Assembly: GCA_031398325.1 (NCBI GenBank)
Contig: JANNNB010000371.1
Span: 1-26,513, forward strand
Source of the DNA: Sva-07 sp031398325
GTDB lineage: Bacteria; Actinomycetota; Acidimicrobiia; Acidimicrobiales; Ilumatobacteraceae
DNA: 26,513 bases
Direction: 5' to 3'
Shown here: positions 20,663 to 26,513 of the stretch, piece by piece
Position numbering within the stretch: the stretch's first letter is position 1
Layout: the number at the start of each line of letters is the position of its first letter
Translations under genes and position numbers: made by a program
The notes under the pieces: generated by a model
The model's input: only the letters and a program-made list of their open reading frames with translations
Told to the model about the DNA's origin: nothing
The model's database searches: none

Positions 20663-22060
20663 ATGACAGCCCCGACAACGGTCGATCAGATCCCCGGAAT
20701 CGTCGAGCAGGTCCGGATGGGCTTCGGAGCCGGCGTGGTCCGTAGCCTCGCGAGCCGCCGTGCCCAGCTGGTTCAGCTCCGGCGAATGCTCGTCGAACAG
20801 GAGGACCGTCTCGTCGATGCCCTCACGGTCGACCTCGGCAAGCCGAGAATCGAGGCGTACACCACCGAGATCGCGTTCACGATCAACGAGATCGATCACA
20901 CGCTCAAGCATCTCGATGCGTGGAACAAACCGCGCAAGGTCAAAGTGCCGCTCACCTTCAAGCCCGGGAGCGGTCGGCTTCATCCGGAGCCGCTCGGAAC
21001 CGTGTGCATCATCGCCCCGTGGAACTACCCGGTCCAGCTGCTCCTCGCGCCGCTCGTGCCCGCGCTGGCGGCGGGCAACACCGCGGTGCTCAAGCCGTCG
21101 GAGGTGACGCCGACCGTGGCTGCTGCCCTCGCCGATCTCGTCCCGCGCTACCTCGACGAACGAGCGGTCGCCCTCGTGACCGGTGGGGTCGACGAGACCA
21201 CTGCGCTCCTCGAGCAGCGCTTCGACCACATCTTCTACACCGGGAACGGCGTGGTCGGCCGGGTGGTGATGGCCGCTGCTGCCAGGCACCTCACTCCGGT
21301 CACGTTGGAGCTGGGCGGCAAGAGCCCAGCGATCGTCGCCGCCGACGCCAACATCGAGGTCGCCGCTCGACGGATCGCGTGGGGCAAGTTCGTCAACGCG
21401 GGTCAGACGTGCGTCGCACCCGACCACGTCCTCGTCGAGGAGTCGATCGAGCGAGAGTTCCTCGATGCGCTCGCAAATGCCATCACGAGCTTCTACGGGC
21501 CCGATCCCAGCCAGTCGCCCGACTACGCCCGCATCGTGAACGAGCGCCACTACGACCGGCTGATGGGTCTACTCGACGAGAGCGGGTACGAGACGACGGT
21601 GGTCGGCGGCTCTGGTCAGCGCGACGCGAAGTACATCGCCCCGACCGTGCTGGCGGGCGTGAAGCCCGATGCGGCCGTCATGAGCGAGGAGATCTTCGGG
21701 CCCATCCTTCCGGTGCTGACGGTGGCCGATGTCGATGAAGCCATCCGCTTCGTGAACGATCGTGACAAGCCGCTCGCGCTGTACGCCTTCAGTTCGAACG
21801 ACCGCACCTTGGACCGCATCGTGGACCAGACATCGGCAGGTGGGGTGACGTTGAACCACGTTCTGTTGCATCTCGCCGTGCCCGACCTGCCCTTCGGTGG
21901 GGTCGGCCCGAGCGGCATGGGCGCCTATCACGGCAAGGCCGGCTTCGACATCTTCTCCCACGCCAAGCCGGTACTCGACAAGCCGAGCCGCCCCGATCCG
22001 TCGATCATGTATCCCCCATACACCGGACTCAAGAAGAAACTGATCCGCCGCTTCCTCTGA
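20663..22060 (+). CDS. Class 3-type aldehyde dehydrogenase
   Basis: A 465-aa NAD(P)+-dependent enzyme oxidising aldehydes to acids. Catalytic Cys250 lies in NAGQTC, general base Glu216 in LELGGK, and the conserved Asn121 in APWNYP. GNTAVLKPSE (138-147) binds the cofactor, and EEIFGPILPV and PFGGVGPSGMG close the active site. The short N-terminus (no 50-residue extension) and the FYTGNGVVGR segment match the ALDH3 group, which includes fatty aldehyde dehydrogenases. The C-terminal 16 residues (YPPYTGLKKKLIRRFL) are basic and hydrophobic, resembling the membrane-touching tail of ALDH3A2-type enzymes. This supports long-chain aldehydes as substrate, as does the divergent alkyl-sulfatase-like gene. 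Confidence 0.92.
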   Translation: MTAPTTVDQIPGIVEQVRMGFGAGVVRSLASRRAQLVQLRRMLVEQEDRLVDALTVDLGKPRIEAYTTEIAFTINEIDHTLKHLDAWNKPRKVKVPLTFKPGSGRLHPEPLGTVCIIAPWNYPVQLLLAPLVPALAAGNTAVLKPSEVTPTVAAALADLVPRYLDERAVALVTGGVDETTALLEQRFDHIFYTGNGVVGRVVMAAAARHLTPVTLELGGKSPAIVAADANIEVAARRIAWGKFVNAGQTCVAPDHVLVEESIEREFLDALANAITSFYGPDPSQSPDYARIVNERHYDRLMGLLDESGYETTVVGGSGQRDAKYIAPTVLAGVKPDAAVMSEEIFGPILPVLTVADVDEAIRFVNDRDKPLALYAFSSNDRTLDRIVDQTSAGGVTLNHVLLHLAVPDLPFGGVGPSGMGAYHGKAGFDIFSHAKPVLDKPSRPDPSIMYPPYTGLKKKLIRRFL

Positions 22061-22075
22061 GCTCCGCCGGGGCGG

Positions 22076-22975
22076 CTATTGAGCGTTCCACGGCGGGGCG
22101 TCGAGGTCACCGCGCCAGTACGCCAGTCGGCGGTCGGCCTCGTCTCGAGCCGAAGGATCGGTCCGCGCCGCCCTGACTCGCATGAGCGTTGCCGCCACGA
22201 GCCGGAGCTCGGCGAACGCTTCGGCGGCCGGGTCACCTCGCATCGACTGTCCATAGCCGATCGCGAAGTCGTCGTAGTCCCCCGCCGCGCCTCCCCAGCG
22301 CTCGTGCCACGTCATCAACGGGCCGTGGTCCCATCCGGGCGGCGCGAGGCACAGCAGGTCCCAGTCGATGAGCACCGCGCCGGCGTCCGACATCATCACG
22401 TTGCCGGGATGCACGTCCCCGTGGCAGACGACCGAGCCGGAGAACTCGCGCCAACCGGCATGTCGATCGACCGCATCGACGAGGCCGGCCAGCGCCTGGT
22501 CGTCGATGTCGTCACCCGTGTCGCCGAGCAGTGCATCGAAGTCCCACCATGCGAACGAGTGTGGCGAGCCGAGCGGATATGCACGGGGCAGATCCGACGC
22601 GTCGATCTCGTGCACGGTCCGAACCATGGCGCCGACCGCCTTCCAGTCGATCGGTCGGCCAGACGGCACGATCCGCTCCCAACAGGTCACCGACAGGTCA
22701 TCGACGACGACGGCGTCGAGACGCCGAGGTTGCGGAACGCGCAGCCCGAGATCGGTCAAGAACATCGCCAACTCGATCGCCGACTCCGCAGGCGCCGACG
22801 GGAAGCTCACGCGCAGCACGAGGTCCCTGTCCGGATCGGCGGTCAGGTAGATCGCGTTCATCCCGACGCGCACCAGCTTCGGCTCCGCGAGCCCCCACCG
22901 CCGTGTCGCTTCCAGCGCCGCTGCGTCAGCGGCCGGACGGTCCGTGACCGGCCGGTCGACGAACGGCCCCGTCAC
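22076..22975 (-). CDS. Aminoglycoside phosphotransferase-family (APH) small-molecule kinase
   Basis: A 299-aa protein kinase-like enzyme. Near residues 185-192 is CHGDVHPGNV with the catalytic Asp, and IDWD at 203-206 is the metal-binding DxD-equivalent. The N-lobe includes LVLRVSF, whose basic residue may contact ATP, and WERIVPSGRPI forms the hinge. Such proteins phosphorylate diverse hydroxyl compounds (aminoglycosides, homoserine, choline, sugars); the substrate cannot be told, and an antibiotic resistance role should not be assumed. The GTG at 22975 is chosen because a longer GTG start at 23029 would place the strong hairpin 22997-23025 inside the coding region. It sits where alaS is often found in other actinobacteria and seems to be a separate transcription unit. 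Confidence 0.82.
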   Translation of the reverse strand: MTGPFVDRPVTDRPAADAAALEATRRWGLAEPKLVRVGMNAIYLTADPDRDLVLRVSFPSAPAESAIELAMFLTDLGLRVPQPRRLDAVVVDDLSVTCWERIVPSGRPIDWKAVGAMVRTVHEIDASDLPRAYPLGSPHSFAWWDFDALLGDTGDDIDDQALAGLVDAVDRHAGWREFSGSVVCHGDVHPGNVMMSDAGAVLIDWDLLCLAPPGWDHGPLMTWHERWGGAAGDYDDFAIGYGQSMRGDPAAEAFAELRLVAATLMRVRAARTDPSARDEADRRLAYWRGDLDAPPWNAQ

Positions 22976-22996
22976 GAGATCATCCCGAAATTGTCG

Positions 22997-23025
22997 CGTC
23001 TCGCGCCGTGACACGGCGCGAGACG
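22997..23025 (-). terminator. Strong hairpin after the DUF6167-like gene
   Basis: A perfect 14-bp inverted repeat: CGTCTCGCGCCGTG (22997-23010) and CACGGCGCGAGACG (23012-23025) with one unpaired central base. It lies 44 bases after the stop at 23070. On the minus strand it is followed by CGACAATTTCGG, only a faint U-tract. It probably ends the nudix-rarA transcript. Confidence 0.6.
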
Positions 23026-23069
23026 GCACGGTTCGGGGAATGCAGGGAGCACGGATCGTGGTGCCGTGA

Positions 23070-23420
23070 TCAGTGAGGGCGTTGGCGTTCTTTGCGGCGC
23101 ATGACGATGACGCGTCCGCTCTCGACAGGCACGCCGTCGACGAACACCTGGTCCCCGGGCGCTACATGGTCCGCGAGCGATTCGAGCCGTCCCTCGCGCT
23201 TGGCCCGGAGCTCGTCCTCGTGGTGTCGCGCCACCAGCCGGCCTTCGCGGACGGCATCGACCACGTCGCGCGATTTCGTGCGGGCCTTCGACGCGGCCGA
23301 CCTCGCAACCTGTGACGGCGAGATCTGGGCCGCCGTCTGCTTGACCTTCTTCGTGGCGTAGCTCGCGCCGGCCGCACCAGCTGCGGCTCCTCCGACGAAC
23401 CACGTGACCCGCTTCATCAT
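23070..23420 (-). CDS. DUF6167-like protein with Gly/Ala-rich N-terminal segment
   Basis: A 116-aa basic protein. The N-terminus (MMKRVTWFVGGAAAGAAGAS) holds a short Gly/Ala-rich hydrophobic stretch, then a long Lys/Arg/Ala helix (about 23-80), and ends in a small beta-like part (GDQVFVDGVPVESGRVIVMRR). It matches in size, N-terminus and position the protein that follows the DUF948 gene and precedes alaS in Streptomyces and relatives (DUF6167); the name is given from recall. Function is unknown. It overlaps the DUF948 gene by 4 bases, and a strong hairpin follows it. Confidence 0.75.
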   Translation of the reverse strand: MMKRVTWFVGGAAAGAAGASYATKKVKQTAAQISPSQVARSAASKARTKSRDVVDAVREGRLVARHHEDELRAKREGRLESLADHVAPGDQVFVDGVPVESGRVIVMRRKERQRPH

Positions 23421-23926
23421 GCTCGCCGTCTCCTTCGTTGTCGTGTGCCGGCGGACTGCGTGTCGCCGATCTCGATGGGTGGCTCCGCGCCGATGTCGAG
23501 CACACGGCTCGGTCCGTTCGGCTCCAATTGATTTCGGGGTCCGACTGCGCTGCTGGGCGCTGACCCGCGGAGCCGGGCGAACGTCCGGGAGGTGCCCTTC
23601 GCCAACCCGGCGAACTTGATCATCGGGGTCGAGTAGGCGGTCTTGGCCACGTGGACGCCGACCGCGTCACCGATCGCCTCGGCAGAACCCAGCACTCGAT
23701 CGAATCGCTCGAGGTCGGACCGGGCCTCGTCGACGGTCTCGCGTGCCTCGATCGTGGTGAGGCGAAGTTCGGTGAGGAGCGGCCGCGTCTCGGAACGGAG
23801 GTCCGACACCTCGCGGCGGAGTTCGCGCAGCGAATCGAGTACCCGCACGAGCACCACGACCAATGCGGCGAAGCCGATCGAGCACAGCACGGCCGCCATC
23901 AGGACGGCCAGCTCTCCGGCGGTCAC
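23417..23926 (-). CDS. DUF948-like single-pass membrane protein with coiled coil
   Basis: A 169-aa protein. A hydrophobic helix at about 5-29 (ELAVLMAAVLCSIGFAALVVV) is followed by a heptad-rich segment at about 30-78 (LDSLRELRREVSDLRSETRP and LTTIEARETVDEARSDLERF), then GVHVAKTAYSTPMIKFAGLAKG, the conserved block of DUF948 proteins, and a polar, probably disordered basic tail. Function is unknown; related proteins resemble general-stress or envelope factors. The start is GTG 23926, overlapping the rarA stop (GTGA), and the stop overlaps the next gene by 4 bases. In Streptomyces the same neighbour set is rarA, rpsD, DUF948, DUF6167, alaS. Confidence 0.82.
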   Translation of the reverse strand: MTAGELAVLMAAVLCSIGFAALVVVLVRVLDSLRELRREVSDLRSETRPLLTELRLTTIEARETVDEARSDLERFDRVLGSAEAIGDAVGVHVAKTAYSTPMIKFAGLAKGTSRTFARLRGSAPSSAVGPRNQLEPNGPSRVLDIGAEPPIEIGDTQSAGTRQRRRRRA

Positions 23927-25212
23927 GACGGATCCTCGCTCGAACGCTTCATCCGACGGGCAATCGCCGGCTCATCACCGTGCTGGCTCGGTTCGTACCA
24001 CGTTCGGCCCACGAGTTCATCGGGCACGTACTGCTGCGCGACGAGGCCGGACTCATGGTCGTGAGGATAGTCGTAGCCCACACCATGGCCGATCGTGGCT
24101 GCCGCCTTGTAGTGCGAGTCACGGAGGTGTGGCGGCACCTCGCCCACCGCCCCATCGCGAACGGCGGCCCGAGCGTTCCAGATGGCGAGCGCGGCGCGGT
24201 TCGATTTCGGGGCGGAAGCCAGATAGATCGCCGACTGCGAGAGGTTGAGTTGCGCTTCGGGTAGCCCGACGTGCTCGAGTGCGTGGGCCGCGGCGACCGC
24301 GACGGTCAAGGCGTTGCTGTCGGCCAGCCCGACATCCTCGCTTGCGAAGATGATCATCCGGCGAGCGATGAAGCGAGCGTCCTCCCCTGCCTCCAACATC
24401 CTCGCCAGCCAGTAGACGGCTGCGTCCGGATCGGAGCCTCGCATCGACTTGATGAACGCGCTGATCACGTCGTAGTGGTCGTCGCGTCCGTAGCGCAGCG
24501 CGCTCGTTCCGAGCGCCTCCTCGACATGGTGCAGTTCGATGTGTCGGTAGCCGCTCAACGCACAGGCCACCTCGAGCGCAGTCAGGACCTGCCGTCCGTC
24601 ACCGCCGGCCCGGTCGATCAACAAGTCGATCGCGTCGTCGTCGGCGACCACACCTTCGGCCTCGACGCCTCGATCCACGAGCTGTCGAATCGCCGTGCGG
24701 TCGAGCGGTTCGAGGCGGAACAATGTCGAGCGACTCCGCAGCGGTGCATTGACCTCGAAGAACGGGTTCTCGGTCGTCGCGCCGATCAAGGTCAACGTGC
24801 CGTCCTCGACGGCGGGCAGGAGCGCGTCCTGCTGTGACTTCGAGAATCGGTGGATCTCGTCAAGGAAGAGAATGGTGCCCTGGCCGCGTTCGCCGAGTCG
24901 GTGCCGAGCACCGTCGATCGTCTCTCGCACGTCCTTCACGCCGGCGTTGACCGCCGACAATTGGACGAACGCCCGTGCGGTGCTCCCGGCGACTGCCAGC
25001 GCCAGCGTGGTCTTGCCCGTGCCCGGCGGCCCCCAGAGCAGCACCGACGACAACTTGTCGCTCTCGACCAGTGTTCGCAGTGGACGGCCGGGTCCGACCA
25101 GGTGCTCTTGGCCCACGACGTCGTCGATCGATCGAGGACGCAGCCGAGCGGCAAGAGGGGCTCGCTCCCGACGGAGCTCATCGCCGGCCGCCGAGAACAG
25201 GTCGTTGGCCAT
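23923..25212 (-). CDS. rarA: Replication-associated recombination protein A, AAA+ ATPase
   Basis: A 429-aa clamp-loader-like AAA+ protein (RarA/MgsA/WRNIP1 family) that acts at stalled replication forks. Walker A is GPPGTGKT at 61-68, Walker B LFLDEIH at 115-121, and sensor 1 lies in ATTENP (145-150). DVVGQEHLVGPGRPLR (31-46) is the family N-terminus. The C-terminal tetramerisation part includes DHYDVISAFIKSMRGSDPDAA and MIIFASEDVGLAD, diagnostic for RarA rather than RuvB or DnaX. The ATG at 25212 shares a base with the nudix stop (TGATG); a longer in-frame start would cover the nudix gene. It is co-transcribed with the nudix gene upstream and DUF948/DUF6167-like genes downstream. Confidence 0.95.
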   Translation of the reverse strand: MANDLFSAAGDELRRERAPLAARLRPRSIDDVVGQEHLVGPGRPLRTLVESDKLSSVLLWGPPGTGKTTLALAVAGSTARAFVQLSAVNAGVKDVRETIDGARHRLGERGQGTILFLDEIHRFSKSQQDALLPAVEDGTLTLIGATTENPFFEVNAPLRSRSTLFRLEPLDRTAIRQLVDRGVEAEGVVADDDAIDLLIDRAGGDGRQVLTALEVACALSGYRHIELHHVEEALGTSALRYGRDDHYDVISAFIKSMRGSDPDAAVYWLARMLEAGEDARFIARRMIIFASEDVGLADSNALTVAVAAAHALEHVGLPEAQLNLSQSAIYLASAPKSNRAALAIWNARAAVRDGAVGEVPPHLRDSHYKAAATIGHGVGYDYPHDHESGLVAQQYVPDELVGRTWYEPSQHGDEPAIARRMKRSSEDPS

Positions 25213-25664
25213 CAGATGCTGGTCAGCACGCGCTGGTAGGACGGGCGCCGGAACTCGACGACCTGATCGATGAGCCACGATCGATCGACCCATCGCCACG
25301 TGGCGAACTCCACCCCGTCCGGTGTCGGCTCGACGTCGTCGGACCGGACCTGGAAGAAGAACCACCGCTGCGCCTGCCCGAGCCGTCGCTCGCCGTGACG
25401 TCTGCTCTCGCCCCGGAGTTCGGTCGGCCATTCGTACAAGGTCCACTCGGGGTACTCGCCGACGAGTTCGACGTCGTCGGGCCCGAGCCCGGTCTCCTCG
25501 AACAGCTCGCGCCACGCAGCATCGCCGGCTGCCTCACCGACGTCGATCCCGCCCTGCGGCAACTGCCAAGCCCCGGCCACGTCACTGCGTTCGAACGCCA
25601 ACACCTGGCCGGCCGAGTTCGTCACCACGGCCACGACGCCGGCGCGGAACTGCATGCTCGGCAT
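25212..25664 (-). CDS. NUDIX hydrolase, RppH-like
   Basis: A 150-aa hydrolase of nucleoside diphosphate-linked compounds. The nudix box G38-x5-E44-x7-R52-E53-L54-x-E56-E57-x-G59-L60 is complete, so it should bind Mg2+ and be active. RAGVVAVVTNSAGQVLAFER, then GAWQLPQGGID, and later QRWFFFQV, resemble RNA pyrophosphohydrolase (RppH) and diadenosine polyphosphate hydrolases more than MutT. Length is typical. If it is RppH-like, it would convert 5'-triphosphate RNA ends to monophosphate and trigger decay. It heads the operon with rarA and has a leaderless promoter 6 bases before its ATG. Confidence 0.9.
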   Translation of the reverse strand: MPSMQFRAGVVAVVTNSAGQVLAFERSDVAGAWQLPQGGIDVGEAAGDAAWRELFEETGLGPDDVELVGEYPEWTLYEWPTELRGESRRHGERRLGQAQRWFFFQVRSDDVEPTPDGVEFATWRWVDRSWLIDQVVEFRRPSYQRVLTSI

Positions 25665-25670
25665 CGCAGG

Positions 25671-25676
25671 ATCGTA
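25671..25676 (-). promoter_or_regulatory. -10 box of a leaderless promoter for the nudix-rarA operon
   Basis: Minus-strand TACGAT, then CCTGCG, then ATG at 25664. It lies in the 22-base gap after the TPR gene. No Shine-Dalgarno sequence and no clear -35 are seen. Confidence 0.5.
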
Positions 25677-25686
25677 TCGATGCTCG

Positions 25687-26513
25687 TCAGCGTCCGAGGG
25701 CGCGAAGGCGCTGCTCGACGTCGGCGAACTCAGGGTCGCCTTCAGCGACGGCCGCGAACCATCGCCGGGCGCTGATCGGGTCGCCCACTCGGTCGTACAG
25801 ATCGCCGAGTACGTACCACTGGCGAAGATGGTGATCGCGCACCGACTTGGCCCGCTTCGTCGCCGGCTCCATCAGCGCGATCGCACCGCGGAGGTCGCCC
25901 TGGTCGGCGAGCGCGCCTGCTGCCACGATCCGGCCCTCGGCCACGACCTCGTGGGACGGCGACATCGCCTTGATCTCTCGCCAGACGCGGTCGACCGATG
26001 CCCAGCGGCCGAGCGCCCGGTAGCAATCGGCAACGACCGGCATCACGTTGGGGTCGGGGCGCAGATCGAGCGCCGCCTCGAGCGAGCGGACCGCTGGTTT
26101 GAACTGACCGAGCCGGTAGCAGGCCAGTCCGTGAACCTCGTGCGCCGTGGCGACGTCGGGCGCTTCCTTCGCAATCGCCCCTGCGAGACGCTTGGCCTCT
26201 TGGAAGCGTTCGCGGTCGAGCGCCTCGGACGCCTGGGCCAGCCGCTCCGACAGTCGGACACCTCGCTGCTTCCCGACCGAATCGACGAGCTCCGCCGAGA
26301 TCTCCGGATCGAGGGGCTTCAGCTCGCGACGCTTCGCAGGCGCCGCCGTCGCCCGGTCCGCAGCCTTCACCGCCTCGTCCCTCACGGAGCCGTCGTCGAT
26401 CCACGTCTCGAGCGTGCGAGCCTCGATCTTCTGGCGCTCGAGCTCTGGGTCGCGCGGTGTGCGGGGTGCGCGACGCATCTTCACGTCGAGCGCTCGCTTC
26501 TCGGCCTCGGTCA
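25687..26513 (-). CDS. TPR-repeat protein (5' end at window edge)
   Basis: The frame is open to the window end, and the last visible bases read TG-ACC-GAG on the minus strand, so an ATG start most likely begins one base outside; about 275 residues are visible. The N-terminal 70 residues are highly charged (EKRALDVKMRRAPRTPRDPE). From about 85 to the end are tetratricopeptide-like helical pairs, for example AHEVHGLACYRLGQFKPAVR followed by SLEAALDLRPDPN, and WYVLGDLYDRVGDPISARRW then FAAVAEGDPEF. TPR proteins act as protein-binding scaffolds; partner unknown. No signal peptide is seen. A GTG ten codons downstream of the inferred ATG is an alternative start. The nudix promoter follows directly. 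Confidence 0.8.
   Translation of the reverse strand, partial: TEAEKRALDVKMRRAPRTPRDPELERQKIEARTLETWIDDGSVRDEAVKAADRATAAPAKRRELKPLDPEISAELVDSVGKQRGVRLSERLAQASEALDRERFQEAKRLAGAIAKEAPDVATAHEVHGLACYRLGQFKPAVRSLEAALDLRPDPNVMPVVADCYRALGRWASVDRVWREIKAMSPSHEVVAEGRIVAAGALADQGDLRGAIALMEPATKRAKSVRDHHLRQWYVLGDLYDRVGDPISARRWFAAVAEGDPEFADVEQRLRALGR

Noticed and set aside
22061..22078. Terminator between the aldehyde dehydrogenase and kinase genes (CCGCC-GG-GGCGG)
   Set aside because: Only five base pairs with a two-base loop and no extension; too weak at this GC content to call.
22076..22975. Aminoglycoside resistance gene
   Set aside because: The APH fold motifs are present, but this family is very broad and the sequence matches no resistance enzyme I recognise; no resistance or mobile context is seen.

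Overview
This is a high-GC, gene-dense chromosomal segment with no mobile element, CRISPR array, rRNA or tRNA that I can see. GC-biased codon use, many 1-4 bp start/stop overlaps, a nudix-rarA-DUF948-DUF6167-type gene order and leaderless-style promoters point to an Actinomycetota genome. My best guess is Acidimicrobiia (Ilumatobacter-like), but this is inference, because no 16S or ribosomal protein gene is present. Coding density is near total: no gene-free stretch exceeds 300 bases.

Layout. 1-1271 (+): an ECF sigma factor cut by the window edge and its overlapping membrane partner, which ends in a LysM fold. 1359-1976 (+): a TetR regulator. 2020-11573 (-): a long co-directional run, read from 11573 downwards: a TetR regulator, an ADP-forming acyl-CoA synthetase, two tandem PBP4-type D-Ala-D-Ala carboxypeptidases, a Lon-N domain protein, three small unknown proteins (two of them membrane proteins), a TtuB-like sulfur carrier, a TtuA-like tRNA thiolase and the TrmI m1A58 methyltransferase. 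11648-12232 (-): Fe-type superoxide dismutase. 12314-13299 (+): an unknown protein and an XRE-cupin regulator. 13366-16451 (+): transketolase and transaldolase, overlapping by 4 bases. 16476-18128 (-): a five-TM sulfite-oxidase-like molybdoenzyme with an internal twin-arginine motif. 18052-19116 (+): a LOG-family protein. 19107-20623 (-): a metallo-beta-lactamase hydrolase and a small protein. 20663-22060 (+): a class 3 aldehyde dehydrogenase. 22076-22975 (-): an APH-like kinase. 23070-25664 (-): nudix, rarA, a DUF948-like and a DUF6167-like gene. 25687-26513 (-): a TPR protein cut by the window edge.

How genes work together. The clearest functional unit is ttuB-ttuA-trmI. In Thermus, TtuB and TtuA put sulfur on T54 and TrmI methylates A58 in the tRNA T-loop, and the two modifications are linked. 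Finding all three in one overlapping operon of a probable mesophile is the most interesting feature here. Transketolase and transaldolase form the non-oxidative pentose phosphate pair. The sigma/LysM pair looks like an envelope-sensing switch.

Regulation. At least seven genes have a TANNNT -10 box ending 6-7 bases before the start codon, which is the layout of leaderless mRNAs. Three strong perfect-stem hairpins without clear U-tracts lie downstream of genes. The sod promoter carries an 18-bp palindrome over its predicted start point.
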